The translations under genes and the position numbers were made by a program. A model generated the notes under the pieces. That model was not told where the DNA came from and made no database searches. It was given only the letters and a program-made list of their open reading frames with translations. A stretch of 64,000 bases of DNA from Sphaerotilus sulfidivorans (GTDB taxonomy: Bacteria > Pseudomonadota > Gammaproteobacteria > Burkholderiales > Burkholderiaceae_C). The stretch lies in contig NZ_JACCPY010000008.1 in NCBI RefSeq assembly GCF_013426975.1, forward strand, positions 1-64,000. Direction: 5' to 3'. Below are positions 37,297-50,518 of this stretch, one piece after another (position 1 is the stretch's first letter; the number at the start of each line of letters is the position of its first letter).

Positions 37297-38154
37297 TCAG
37301 CGCGCGCCGTGCTCCAGCGCGAAGCTCGCGCCGTCATGCTGGGCCAGCTCGCGCTTGAGCAGCGGCAGCGACTCGGCCAGCGTCTGCTGCAGCACGAAGG
37401 GCGGGTTGATCACGAACATGCCCGAGCCCAGCATGCCGAAGCCGTCGCTGGTCGGCGCGGCCACCGTCAGGCTGGCATGCAGCCAGCCGCGGCGAGCGCC
37501 CTGGTTGGCCGCGGCCTTGAGCCGGCTGACCATTTCCCGGGGCTCCAGGCGCTGCAGCTGCGGGTACCAGACCAGGATCACCGCATCCGCGAAGCGCTCC
37601 AGGCCCTCGCGCACCGCGGTGACCACCTTGGCGTAGTCGGTCTTGATCTCGTAGGACGGGTCGATCAGCACCACCGCGCGGCGCGAGGGCGGCGGCAGGT
37701 CGGCCTTGAGCGCGCCGAAGCCGTCGCGGTTCATCACCGCGGTCTCGCGCCGCTCGGCCATCGTCTCCTGCAGCAGCGGGAAGTCGGTCGAGTGCAGCTC
37801 GTACAGGCGCATGCGGTCATCGGCGCGCAGCAGCATCTTCGCCAGCGTCGGCGAGCCGGGATAGCGCATCAGCCGGGCCGGGTCCGGGTTGAAGGACTTC
37901 ACCAGGCTCACATAGTCGGCCAGGCCGGCAGGCAGGTCGTTGCAGCCCCAGAGGCGGCCGATGCCGTCGTCGTATTCGGCATGCTTGCGGGCATGGTTGC
38001 TGTCGAGGCCGTAGCCGCCGGCGCCGGCGTGGGTGTCGATCAGGGTCAGGGGCTTGTCCTTCTGCGTCATGTAGCGCAGCACCTGGGTCAGGACGAGGTG
38101 CTTGAGGACGTCGGCATGGTTGCCGGCATGAAAGGCGTGGCGATAGGCGAGCAT
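37297..38154 (-). CDS. rlmJ: 23S rRNA (adenine-2030-N6)-methyltransferase RlmJ
   Basis: A 285-residue methyltransferase of 23S rRNA. The N terminus MLAYRHAFHAGNHADVLKH is a strong family signature. The SAM loop is DTHAGAGGYGL, and the catalytic motif reads DPSYEIKTDY where E. coli has DPPYE. A GACAAT box six bases before the ATG suggests a leaderless transcript. It diverges from the CoA-transferase gene. Confidence 0.95.
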   Translation of the reverse strand: MLAYRHAFHAGNHADVLKHLVLTQVLRYMTQKDKPLTLIDTHAGAGGYGLDSNHARKHAEYDDGIGRLWGCNDLPAGLADYVSLVKSFNPDPARLMRYPGSPTLAKMLLRADDRMRLYELHSTDFPLLQETMAERRETAVMNRDGFGALKADLPPPSRRAVVLIDPSYEIKTDYAKVVTAVREGLERFADAVILVWYPQLQRLEPREMVSRLKAAANQGARRGWLHASLTVAAPTSDGFGMLGSGMFVINPPFVLQQTLAESLPLLKRELAQHDGASFALEHGAR

Positions 38155-38160
38155 GGTGCG

Positions 38161-38166
38161 ATTGTC
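38161..38166 (-). promoter_or_regulatory. -10-like box of rlmJ
   Basis: GACAAT on the minus strand ends six bases before the rlmJ ATG at 38154, the same layout as at surE, ribBX and ribD. Confidence 0.35.
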
Positions 38167-38294
38167 GCCGGGATCGCCGCATGAAACACCGATGTAACCG
38201 GTGACGCAAGGGTGACTGTCCGGCCCCCTGCTGCAGGCAGGTGCTTCCTAGAATGGGCCGGACGGCCCAGCCTCGGAGCCAGGAGAAACAGCGA

Positions 38295-39614
38295 ATGAAC
38301 CGAGTCCCCACCCCTGCATCGCCCCAGTCGCTCTACCGGGACCGGCTGGGCCGGGCCGACGAGGTGATCGCCGCGCGGGTGCGCGATGGCGACACCGTGC
38401 TGGCGGCGTCCGCCGTCGGCGAGCCGCCCGAGCTGCTGCGCGCGCTGTCGGCGCGGCGTGACCGGCTCTCCGACGTGACGATCAGCCAGCTGCTGCCGCT
38501 GGCGCCGCAGGGCTACATGCAGGAGCCCGATCCGTCGCGGCTGCGGGCGCGCTCGCTGTTCCTGAGCGCGGCGATCCGCGCCGGCTTTCCCGCCGGCTGG
38601 GTCGATCAGGTGCCCTGCCATTTCTCGGAGATCCCGCGACTGATCCGCCGTGGCGAGCAGCGCTGCGATGTGGTGATGACGCTGGCCTCGCCGATGGACG
38701 AGCACGGCTTCTTCTCGATCAGCCTGAGCCCGGACTTCACGATGGCGGCGATCGAGCGTGCCCGCGAGGTGGTTCTGGAGGTCAACCCGAACGTGCCCTT
38801 CGCCTTCGGGGCCTGCCATGTGCACATCTCGCAGGTGAGCGCGCTCGTCGAGAGCAGCGCACCGCTGCGCGAGGTCGGCCTGCCGCAGATCGACGAGGTG
38901 CAGCGCACCATCGGCGCGCATGTGGCCGGCCTGGTGCGCGACGGCGACACGCTGCAGCTGGGCTACGGCAGCATCCCGGACGCGGTGGTGACCCAGCTGC
39001 ACGACAAGCGCGACCTGGGCATCCACACCGAGATGATGGGCGACGGCCTGTGGTCGCTGGTCGAGAGCGGTGCGGTCACCTGCCGGCGCAAGAACTTCAT
39101 GCCCGGGCGCATCGTCGCCACCTTCGGCATGGGCACCGCGCGGCTCTACCGCGCGATGCACCGCAATCCGATGCTGGAAATGCACCCGGTCGACTTCACC
39201 AACGATCCGGCGATCGCCGGGCGCAACGACAACCTGGTCGCGATCAACGCTTCGCTGCAGATCGATCTGGCCGGGCAGTGCTGCTCGGAGAGCTTCGGGC
39301 CGACGCCGTTTTCCGGCACCGGCGGGCAGGGCGACTTCATGCGCGCGGCCAATCGCTCGGAGGGCGGGCGCGGCATCATCGTGCTGCCGTCGACCGCCCG
39401 CTCGGGCACCGTCTCGCGCATCGTGCCGGTGCTCTCGCCGGGCAGCTTCGTCTCCACCGGCAAGAACGATGTGAACCATGTCGTCACCGAGCATGGGGTG
39501 GCGCAGCTGCGCGGGCGCTCGCTGCGCGAGCGTGCCGCCGCGCTGATCGCCATCGCGCATCCGGACTTCCGCAGCGAACTGCGCGAGGCGGCGCGGCGCA
39601 TGGCGCTGTTTTGA
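38295..39614 (+). CDS. Acetyl-CoA hydrolase/transferase family CoA-transferase
   Basis: A 439-residue class I CoA-transferase of the 4-hydroxybutyrate/butyrate type. The probable catalytic glutamate is Glu246 in GIHTEMMGDG. The glycine-rich FSGTGGQGDFMRAA and the KNDVNHVVTEHGVAQLRG ending are strongly conserved in the family. It swaps CoA between short-chain acids and acetyl-CoA; which acid is not certain. AGGAG sits about 10 bases before the ATG at 38295. A TAGAAT box at 38249-38254 may be its -10 element. Confidence 0.9.
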   Translation: MNRVPTPASPQSLYRDRLGRADEVIAARVRDGDTVLAASAVGEPPELLRALSARRDRLSDVTISQLLPLAPQGYMQEPDPSRLRARSLFLSAAIRAGFPAGWVDQVPCHFSEIPRLIRRGEQRCDVVMTLASPMDEHGFFSISLSPDFTMAAIERAREVVLEVNPNVPFAFGACHVHISQVSALVESSAPLREVGLPQIDEVQRTIGAHVAGLVRDGDTLQLGYGSIPDAVVTQLHDKRDLGIHTEMMGDGLWSLVESGAVTCRRKNFMPGRIVATFGMGTARLYRAMHRNPMLEMHPVDFTNDPAIAGRNDNLVAINASLQIDLAGQCCSESFGPTPFSGTGGQGDFMRAANRSEGGRGIIVLPSTARSGTVSRIVPVLSPGSFVSTGKNDVNHVVTEHGVAQLRGRSLRERAAALIAIAHPDFRSELREAARRMALF

Positions 39615-39668
39615 CATCCCTGACCTGACAGCGGCAAAAACCGGGGGCTGATCCACCGATTGAGGGTG

Positions 39669-39700
39669 TCGAGGGCTGCGAAGAATCCTCGAGCCCTCGA
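39669..39700 (+). other. Inverted repeat ahead of the PAS chemoreceptor gene
   Basis: A 9-bp perfect inverted repeat, TCGAGGGCT (39669-39677) and AGCCCTCGA (39692-39700), spans a 14-base loop and ends 21 bases before the ATG. It may act as a leader hairpin or an operator. There is no T run, so it is not a standard terminator for the CoA-transferase gene. Confidence 0.4.
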
Positions 39701-39721
39701 ACGACTCCGTCCGCCCCGCCG

Positions 39722-40480
39722 ATGAACACCCCCCACCTCACCGCAGCCAGCTTTGCCGCGATCGATGCCAGCCTGATGCTGGTCGAGATCGACTTCGACG
39801 GCACGATCCGCAGCGTCAACGACTGCTTTCTCGCGCATTTCGAGAGCCGCCGCGAGGAGGTGCTGGGCCAGCCCTATCGGCATTTCTGCTCGAGCATCCG
39901 GGCCGACGAGGTCGGGGTGGACGGTGTGCTGGCCCGGCTGGCCGCCGGCGAGCCGGTGATGCGCACCTTCGAGCATGTCGGACCACAGGCCCGCACCACC
40001 TGGATGGCGCTGTCGATGCTGCCGGTGAAGGACGCGCTCGGCCACGCCAGCCACGTGCTGATCCTGGCGCGCGACGTGACCGAGGCCAAGACCCAGTCGG
40101 TCGAGAACCAGTGCAAGCTCGATGCGATCTCGCGCTCCCACGGCATCATCGAGTTCGATCTGTCGGGCAACATCCTGGATGCCAACGAGACCTTCCTGAA
40201 GCTGACCGGCTACCGGCTCGACGAGATCCGGGGCCAGCACCACCGGCTCTTCGTCGACAGCGAGGAGCAGCGCTCGCCCGAGTACCGGCAGTTCTGGCAG
40301 CGGCTGGGGCGGGGCGAGACCGCTTCGGGCGAGTACCTGAGGTTTGGGCGCAATGGCCGTCGCCTCTGGATCCAGGCCAGCTACAACCCGATCCTCTCGC
40401 CGGACGGTCAGCCGGCCAAGGTCATCAAGTACTGCAGCGACATCACCGAGAGCAAGCTCAAGGGGTCGAGACCCAGGTGA
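39722..40480 (+). CDS. Two-PAS sensor, N-terminal part of a split PAS chemoreceptor
   Basis: A 252-residue soluble protein made of two PAS domains (about 8-125 and 130-245) and nothing else. The second PAS has the same marks as the PAS domains of the next gene: GIIEFDLSGNILDANETFL, the GQHHRLFVD loop and RLWIQASYNPILSPDG. It ends in SDITESKLKG, where the repeats normally continue into the next PAS domain. The next frame continues the chain immediately, so a single-base loss in the GGGG run at 40462-40465 would explain the split. Alternatively the two are separate proteins with overlapping stop and start codons (TGATG). Confidence 0.8.
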   Translation: MNTPHLTAASFAAIDASLMLVEIDFDGTIRSVNDCFLAHFESRREEVLGQPYRHFCSSIRADEVGVDGVLARLAAGEPVMRTFEHVGPQARTTWMALSMLPVKDALGHASHVLILARDVTEAKTQSVENQCKLDAISRSHGIIEFDLSGNILDANETFLKLTGYRLDEIRGQHHRLFVDSEEQRSPEYRQFWQRLGRGETASGEYLRFGRNGRRLWIQASYNPILSPDGQPAKVIKYCSDITESKLKGSRPR

Positions 40481-42138
40481 TGATGTCGGCGGTTTCCGCC
40501 ACCAGCTGCGTGCTGGTGCTGGACCGGGAGGGCATCATCCTGTCGGTCAACGAGGGCATGAGCCGGGCCCTGTCCACCCCGTCAGAGGATCTGGTCGGAC
40601 GACATGAAAGCTGCATCCTGTTCGAGGAGGACTTCCGCAGTGCCGACTACGAGGCGATGTGGCAGGGCCTGCGGGCCGGACGCATGGCGCAGGGCGCATT
40701 CCGCCGGCGCGCGGCGGGTGGGCGCGAGGTCTGGTTTTCCTCGACGCGCAGCCCGGTCACCGGCATCGACGGCACCTTGCAGAAAGTGCTGGTCGTGGCC
40801 CAGGACATCACCCAGGAGCAGCTCTCGCGGCTCGATGCCACGGGCAAGATCGGCGCGATCGATCGTGCCCAGGCGGTGATCGAGTTCGACCTGCAGGGCC
40901 ATGTGCTGCAGGCCAACGACAACTTCCTGCGCCTGTTCGGCTACAAGGCCGAGGACATCATCGGGCGCCATCACCGCATGTTCGTGGCCCCGGCCGAGGT
41001 CAGCTCGAGCGAGTACCAGATCTTCTGGGAGCGGCTGTCGCGCGGCGAGTATTTCGCCGACGAGTACAAGCGCATCGGCCGGGACGGGCGCGAGATCTGG
41101 ATCCAGGCCACCTACAACCCGATCCTCGACCGGCGCGGCCATCCGGTGAAGGTGGTCAAGTTCGCCAGCGACGTGACCGAGGCCAAGCTGCGCAATGCCG
41201 AGTTCGTCGCCAAGGTCCAGGCCATCGACCTGGGCCAGGCGGTGATCGAGTTCGATCTCGACGGCCGGGTGCTGGGCGCCAACCGCAACTTTCTCGCCGC
41301 GATGGGCTACACGCTGCGCGAGATCCAGGGCATGCACCACAGCATGTTCTGCACGCCGGAATACACCCAGGGCGAGGAATACCGCGACTTCTGGCTGAGA
41401 CTGGGCGAGGGCCAGTTCCTCAGCGGCCGTTTCCACCGGGTGGGCAAGTACAACCGCGATGTCTGGATCCAGGCGACCTACAACCCGATTCTCGACCTCA
41501 ACGGCCGGGTGGTGAAGATCGTCAAGTACGCCTTCGACGTGACCAAGGAGGTGCAGCTGGAAAAGCGCATCGCCGCCAAGTCGGCCGAGATGAGCGAGAG
41601 CGTGGCCAGCCTGGCCGCCAGCATCACCGAGATCGCGCGCAACTCCGGCGTTGCCGCCGAGATGGCCGGCGATGCCGCCTGTGCCGCCCAGGGCGGCTTC
41701 ACGGCGCTGCAGAAGTCGATCGAGACCATCGGCAGCATCCAGGCCAGCTCGGTACGGGTCTCCGAGATCGTGCGTGTCATCGGCGAGATCGCCAGCCAGA
41801 CCAATCTGCTGGCCTTCAATGCCGCGATCGAGGCGGCGCGCGCCGGCCAGCACGGCGTGGGCTTCTCGGTGGTGGCCGGCGAGGTGCGCAAGCTCGCCGA
41901 GCGCAGCTCGGTGGCCGCGCGCGAGATCGCCAAGCTGATCGAGGAGTCGGTGATGCAGGTCGGCCTGGGCGCGGAGGTCAGCAAGGAGGCTGCACGCAGC
42001 TTCGAGGGCATCATGAGCAGCGTCGGGCGCACCCGCACCAGCGTGTCCGAGATCGCGCAGGCCACCGAGGGCCAGCGGCGTCTGGCCGGCGAGGTCTCCG
42101 GGCTGATCGTCTCGCTGACCGGATCGGTCAAGTCGTGA
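40480..42138 (+). CDS. PAS-PAS-PAS methyl-accepting chemotaxis protein, soluble
   Basis: A 552-residue cytoplasmic chemoreceptor. Three PAS domains (about 1-115, 125-235 and 245-355) are followed by an MCP signalling domain (about 365-550). The conserved kinase-control tip is EIASQTNLLAFNAAIEAARAG. No membrane helix is present. The last two PAS domains share the GRHHRMF/GMHHSMF loop and WIQATYNPILD strand, pointing to tandem duplication. The ATG at 40480 overlaps the upstream stop; there is no good ribosome site. Read together with the previous frame, the receptor would have five PAS domains. Ligand is unknown; haem or flavin-type redox sensing is common in similar receptors. Confidence 0.85.
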   Translation: MMSAVSATSCVLVLDREGIILSVNEGMSRALSTPSEDLVGRHESCILFEEDFRSADYEAMWQGLRAGRMAQGAFRRRAAGGREVWFSSTRSPVTGIDGTLQKVLVVAQDITQEQLSRLDATGKIGAIDRAQAVIEFDLQGHVLQANDNFLRLFGYKAEDIIGRHHRMFVAPAEVSSSEYQIFWERLSRGEYFADEYKRIGRDGREIWIQATYNPILDRRGHPVKVVKFASDVTEAKLRNAEFVAKVQAIDLGQAVIEFDLDGRVLGANRNFLAAMGYTLREIQGMHHSMFCTPEYTQGEEYRDFWLRLGEGQFLSGRFHRVGKYNRDVWIQATYNPILDLNGRVVKIVKYAFDVTKEVQLEKRIAAKSAEMSESVASLAASITEIARNSGVAAEMAGDAACAAQGGFTALQKSIETIGSIQASSVRVSEIVRVIGEIASQTNLLAFNAAIEAARAGQHGVGFSVVAGEVRKLAERSSVAAREIAKLIEESVMQVGLGAEVSKEAARSFEGIMSSVGRTRTSVSEIAQATEGQRRLAGEVSGLIVSLTGSVKS

Positions 42139-43541
42139 GCGGCATCGATCCGGCCGGCGACTTCGGCGGCCTGCGGATCGGCGGGCTGCAGCTGGCGCTG
42201 CCGATGAGCGCGCTGCGCGAGGTCGTGCCCTGCGGCCGGCTCGAGCGTCTGCCGGCACGGGCCGAGGGGCTGCTCGGCGCGATCGACCTGCGTGGCGTGC
42301 TGGTGCCGGTGCTGGATCTGCGGCCGCTGATCGGGCTGGCCGCCGATCCGCTCGACTGGCCCTGCGTCGTGCTGGTGATCCATGACGGCCTGATCCTGGG
42401 CCTGCTGTGCGAGGGCGTGACGGGCGTGTTCCGCAGCGAGGGCCAGCGCCTGAACCGTGCGGCGCAGGACGGGCTGATGGCCGGCAGCCTGCGCCGCGCC
42501 GATGACGGCAGCCTGCTCAGCGTGCTGTCGCCGGCGGCGCTGCTGGCGCTGCCGGGGCTGCCGCGCGTCGAGGATCCGGAGCCGCAGCGCCAGCGGGTGC
42601 ATGACGGCAGCATCGGCGACGAGCCGCTGGCCTCCGGCCTGCCGATGCTGCTGCTGCTGTGCGGCCGCGTGCCGCTGGCGCTGCCGGCGATGGCGGTGCA
42701 TGCGACGCTGCCCTCGCCGCAGGTGTGTGCCTCGGTGCTGGCCGGATCCGGTGCCTGCGTCGGCGTGCTCGAGCATGCGGGCGAGGAGGTGCCGGTGGTC
42801 GATCTGCCGGCGCTGTGCGGGCTCGGCCGGCTGGAGCGCCCGGCAGGTGCGCTGCAGCAGGCCTTCCTGATGCGGCTCGAGGCGGGGCTGGTGGCTTTCC
42901 TGATCGACCGGGTGCTCGATGTGGTGCGTGTCGATGACGATGCGGTGCTGCCGGTGCCGGCGTTCGCACTGCCGCGGCGCGAGCTGTTCGAGGGGGGGCT
43001 GGCCATCCAGGCGCTGACCGACGAGGTGCGCGCGCTGCTGCCATCTTCGGTGCAGCAGTTCCTGGTGCTGAGCCCGCAGGGGCTGCAGGGCCATGCCGGT
43101 CTGCAGGCGCTGGCCGCCAGCGGCCGGCCGGTGGCGGCGCTGCGCGGGGTCGATACATCGCTGGCGATGGATGGCGCGGCCACCGCCGCCCTGCAGGCCG
43201 CCGGCCAGCGCGCGATGGTGACCTACCAGCTCGGCCGCGAGGTGGCCACCCCGATCGGCCAGATCTGCGAGATCCTGCCTTTCGGCTGCGAGATCGCGGT
43301 GCTCGAGGTGGGCGGCGCGATGCTCGGGCTGGTCGCGCACCGCGGCCGATCGATTCCGGTGATGTGCCTGAGCCGGCTGCATGGCCTGCCACCGCCGGAG
43401 GTCGGTCCGGCGGTCAGCGTGCTGGTGGTCGAGGCCGATGCGGGCGAGCAGCTGGGCTTCGCGGTGCCGATGCTGCGCAGCATCGAGCCCGCCGACTGGG
43501 AGCCCGCGCTGCCGGCGCTGGCGACAGCCGCGACCCGCTGA
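42135..43541 (+). CDS. Triple CheW-domain coupling protein (C terminus probably frameshifted)
   Basis: A 468-residue protein built of three successive CheW-like folds (about 8-145, 165-315 and 330-460), with LRGVLVPVLDLRPLIG, EEVPVVDLPALCGLG and GRSIPVMCLSRLHGL as the repeating core strand. CheW scaffolds couple receptors to the CheA kinase. There is no receiver domain, so it is not CheV. It starts at a GTG overlapping the stop of the chemoreceptor gene (GTGA), so the two are surely co-translated. The frame stops at 43539-43541, short of the last CheW strand, which continues in another frame to 43657. Confidence 0.8.
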   Translation: MSGIDPAGDFGGLRIGGLQLALPMSALREVVPCGRLERLPARAEGLLGAIDLRGVLVPVLDLRPLIGLAADPLDWPCVVLVIHDGLILGLLCEGVTGVFRSEGQRLNRAAQDGLMAGSLRRADDGSLLSVLSPAALLALPGLPRVEDPEPQRQRVHDGSIGDEPLASGLPMLLLLCGRVPLALPAMAVHATLPSPQVCASVLAGSGACVGVLEHAGEEVPVVDLPALCGLGRLERPAGALQQAFLMRLEAGLVAFLIDRVLDVVRVDDDAVLPVPAFALPRRELFEGGLAIQALTDEVRALLPSSVQQFLVLSPQGLQGHAGLQALAASGRPVAALRGVDTSLAMDGAATAALQAAGQRAMVTYQLGREVATPIGQICEILPFGCEIAVLEVGGAMLGLVAHRGRSIPVMCLSRLHGLPPPEVGPAVSVLVVEADAGEQLGFAVPMLRSIEPADWEPALPALATAATR

Positions 43542-43657
43542 CGCAGGCGATCCACTCGCGCCAGCTGGTGCAGGTCGGGCAGGGCGATTCACGCCGCATG
43601 CTGCAGGTGGTCGATCTGCAGCGCATTGCCCGGGCGCTGCAGCAGCGCGTGGCCTGA
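43520..43657 (+). pseudogene. Out-of-frame C-terminal tail of the CheW protein
   Basis: In the frame shifted by one base, the sequence from about 43520 continues with DPLTQAIHSRQLVQVGQG and then MLQVVDLQRIARALQQ before a stop at 43655-43657. This looks like the final helix and strand of a CheW domain. It begins exactly where the main frame degenerates into an Ala/Thr tail, so a small insertion or deletion near 43512-43530 is the simplest explanation. Confidence 0.6.
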
Positions 43658-43663
43658 ACCGCC

Positions 43664-47977
<4,314 letters not shown>

Positions 47978-47986
47978 CGGGGACCG

Positions 47987-47992
47987 ATTGTG
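47987..47992 (-). promoter_or_regulatory. -10-like box of the SNF2 gene
   Basis: CACAAT on the minus strand ends nine bases before the ATG at 47977, so the transcript would have at most a few untranslated bases. Confidence 0.3.
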
Positions 47993-48024
47993 CCGCTGCG
48001 GTGGCGACGGTCGCGCCGGGGGCT

Positions 48025-48423
48025 TCAGGTGCCGCGCTGGATCAGCTCGATCTTGTAGCCGTCCGGATCGGTGATGAAGGCGATCACGGTGCTGCCGCCC
48101 TGGACCGGACCGGCCTCGCGGGTGACCGCGCCGCCCAGCGCCTGCGCGCGCTCGCGCACCGCCGCGCAGGTGGCGGCGGCATCTTCCACGCCGACGGCGA
48201 TGTGGCCGTAGGCGCTGCCCAGCTCGTAGCGGTCGACGCCGTGGTTGTAGGTCAGCTCCAGCTCGGCATGCTCGGGGTTGCTGCCGTAGCCGAGAAAGGC
48301 CAGGTCGTATTTCTGCTCCGGCCGGTGCGTGGTGCGCAGCAGCGTCATGCCCATCACCTGGGTGTAGAAGTCGATCGAGCGCTGCAGGTCGCCGACGCGC
48401 AGCATGGTGTGGAGGATTCTCAT
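48025..48423 (-). CDS. gloA: Lactoylglutathione lyase (glyoxalase I)
   Basis: A 132-residue metalloenzyme that converts the methylglyoxal-glutathione adduct into lactoylglutathione. Metal ligands are visible at His5 ([10 protein letters not shown]), Glu56 (ELELTYN), His74 (YGHIAVGV) and Glu126 (GYKIELIQ). The short length with no insert matches the nickel-activated bacterial class. It lies 16 bases after the TgpA-like gene on the same strand. Confidence 0.96.
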   Translation of the reverse strand: MRILHTMLRVGDLQRSIDFYTQVMGMTLLRTTHRPEQKYDLAFLGYGSNPEHAELELTYNHGVDRYELGSAYGHIAVGVEDAAATCAAVRERAQALGGAVTREAGPVQGGSTVIAFITDPDGYKIELIQRGT

Positions 48424-48439
48424 CGTGAAAGACCCGGGT

Positions 48440-50518
48440 TCATGAGGGAGGCAGCCGGCGCAGGGCCTGGCGAGCCTGTCGCAGCAGCGGACGCAGGGCG
48501 CCGCGCTGGCCGTGTCGAGCGTAGCGCCATTGCCCCAGGTCCTGCAGCCGTGTGGCCAAGGGCTCGCCGGCGGTGCCCCAGCGCTGGCGCACCTGCTGCG
48601 CCAGGGTGTCGGGGCCGTGATGATCGGCCACCGGCAGGCCGCGCCGGCGCAGGCCCTCGCGCAGCTGCGCCTGGCCCTGGCGCCACAGCCGGTCCGGGTC
48701 GCGCCGGCGCAGCGGGCCGATCAGCATCAGCGCGCCGACCAGCGCGAAGCCGCCGATTAGCCCGGCCAGCAGCCGCGCCAGCGTGGTGGCGTCGGGCATC
48801 TGCCAGCCCAGCGAGCGCGCCAGCTCGCGCTGGCCCTGGCTGCCGTAGCCCAGCACCCACTGGTTCCAGCGGTGGTCGGCCGCGCTCCACAGCGCGCGCA
48901 TGCGCTCGAGCAGCAGCGGATCGAGCGCGGCGAAGGTGTCGGCGATCGCGCCGCCCCCGCCGCCGGCGCGTGCCGGCTGCAGGATGCGCTCGGGCGCCAC
49001 CGCTGCGGTCGGATCGATGCGCACCCAGCCGCGGCGCGGGTCGTGGTATTCGGCCCAGGCATGCGCATCGCTCTGGCGCACCTCCAGCATGCCGTTGACC
49101 GGATTGATCCGGCCGCCCTGGTAGCCGGTGATCAGCCGCGCCGGCACGCCGACGGCCCGCATCGCGATGACGAAGGCGCTGGCGTAGTGCTCGCAGAAGC
49201 CGCTGCGCCGGTCGAGCCAGAACTCGTCGACCGGTTCGGGGCCGCTTTCGCCCGGGGCCAGGGTGTAGACATAGGGCTGGCGGCGGATGTGCTCGAGCAG
49301 CTGCTGCGCGGCGCGGGCCGGCTCGTGGCGGGCCCGGCCGTCCGCATCGAGCTGCGCCTGTGCCCAGGCCCGGGTGCGCGGATGGCGACCGTCCGGCAGC
49401 GCCAGATCCTGGCGCAGCGCGGGGGGCGGTTCGGCGGGCCCGGGCGTGCCGGCGCCTGCGCCCGTGCCCGCACCGGCCGGTGCGCGGTGCAGCGGCATGT
49501 CGAGCACCGCCTGCGCCTGGACCTGCAGCCGCCCGGCCAGCGGTCGGTCGGCCATCCAGGCGCCGTCGCGATGGCGCAGCCAGCGGGGATGGCCTTCGGC
49601 AGGCAAAGGCGCGAAGCGCGCCCGCTCCAGCAGCGGCAGGGTGCTGATGTTCAGCGGCTCCACCGTCATGCGGTAGCGCAGCAGCGGTGCACCTGGCGCC
49701 GGGGCCGGCGCCGGCTCGCCGGTCAGGCCCGGCCGCATGCGCCAGCCGCTGCCGTCGGGGTCGGCCAGCACCGGGCCGCGAAAATAGCGCAGCTCCGGCG
49801 GCGGCGGCTCGCCGTCGAACTGCACCCGCAGCGCCGGGCTGTCGTCCTGCGCCAGCTCGGCCACCTGGCCGAGCTGCATGCGGTCGGACAGGCCGGTGCG
49901 GCCGTTGCCGTCCGCAGGCAGGCTCCACAGCGGCGCGACCCGCGGGAAGAGCAGGAAGAGCAGCACGATCAGCGGCAGCCCGGTCAGCAGCAGCCGCGCG
50001 GCCAGGCCGAGCGCGAGCGTCAGCGGCGGGCGGTCCTCGGGCATGTGCGCCAGCACCAGGGCGGCCAGCAGGGTCCAGACCGAGATGCCCATCGCCAGCG
50101 CGGTCAGCAGCGACTGCGAGTGCAGGAAGCTCGCCAGCACCAGGAAGAAGCCGAGAAAGAACACGACGGTGGCATCGCGCCGGGCGCGCAGCTCCAGCGT
50201 CTTCAGCGCCGCCAGCACCACCAGCAGCGTCAGTCCGGCCGACTTGCCCAGCAGCGTCTGATGGCTGAGCACCGTGCCCAGCGAGGCACCCACCAGCGCC
50301 AGCAGCAGCAGCCAGCGCGAGGGCAGCGCCGCGCCACGCCAGGCCAGCCGCGCCCGCCAGGCCAGCGCCGCATAGGCCAGGGCCGAGCACCAGGCCGGCA
50401 CCTGGGTGATCTGCGGCAGCAGGGTCCAGGCCAGCACCGCGAGCAGGAACAGGGTGTCGCGGGTCTCGCGCGGGCGGCTGTCGATCGCGACGGCCAGGGC
50501 GGGCGGCAGCAGGTTCAT
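48440..50518 (-). CDS. TgpA-like membrane transglutaminase (DUF3488/DUF4129 type)
   Basis: A 692-residue inner-membrane protein. An N-terminal group of about six helices (1-200) is followed by a periplasmic part with a transglutaminase core: the Cys in [24 protein letters not shown], the His in [10 protein letters not shown] and the Asp in [10 protein letters not shown]. One more membrane helix (around 580-600) precedes a short cytoplasmic tail. TgpA of Pseudomonas aeruginosa is essential there, but its substrate is not known. It forms a compact MoxR-DUF58-TgpA operon. Confidence 0.9.
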   Translation of the reverse strand: MNLLPPALAVAIDSRPRETRDTLFLLAVLAWTLLPQITQVPAWCSALAYAALAWRARLAWRGAALPSRWLLLLALVGASLGTVLSHQTLLGKSAGLTLLVVLAALKTLELRARRDATVVFFLGFFLVLASFLHSQSLLTALAMGISVWTLLAALVLAHMPEDRPPLTLALGLAARLLLTGLPLIVLLFLLFPRVAPLWSLPADGNGRTGLSDRMQLGQVAELAQDDSPALRVQFDGEPPPPELRYFRGPVLADPDGSGWRMRPGLTGEPAPAPAPGAPLLRYRMTVEPLNISTLPLLERARFAPLPAEGHPRWLRHRDGAWMADRPLAGRLQVQAQAVLDMPLHRAPAGAGTGAGAGTPGPAEPPPALRQDLALPDGRHPRTRAWAQAQLDADGRARHEPARAAQQLLEHIRRQPYVYTLAPGESGPEPVDEFWLDRRSGFCEHYASAFVIAMRAVGVPARLITGYQGGRINPVNGMLEVRQSDAHAWAEYHDPRRGWVRIDPTAAVAPERILQPARAGGGGGAIADTFAALDPLLLERMRALWSAADHRWNQWVLGYGSQGQRELARSLGWQMPDATTLARLLAGLIGGFALVGALMLIGPLRRRDPDRLWRQGQAQLREGLRRRGLPVADHHGPDTLAQQVRQRWGTAGEPLATRLQDLGQWRYARHGQRGALRPLLRQARQALRRLPPS

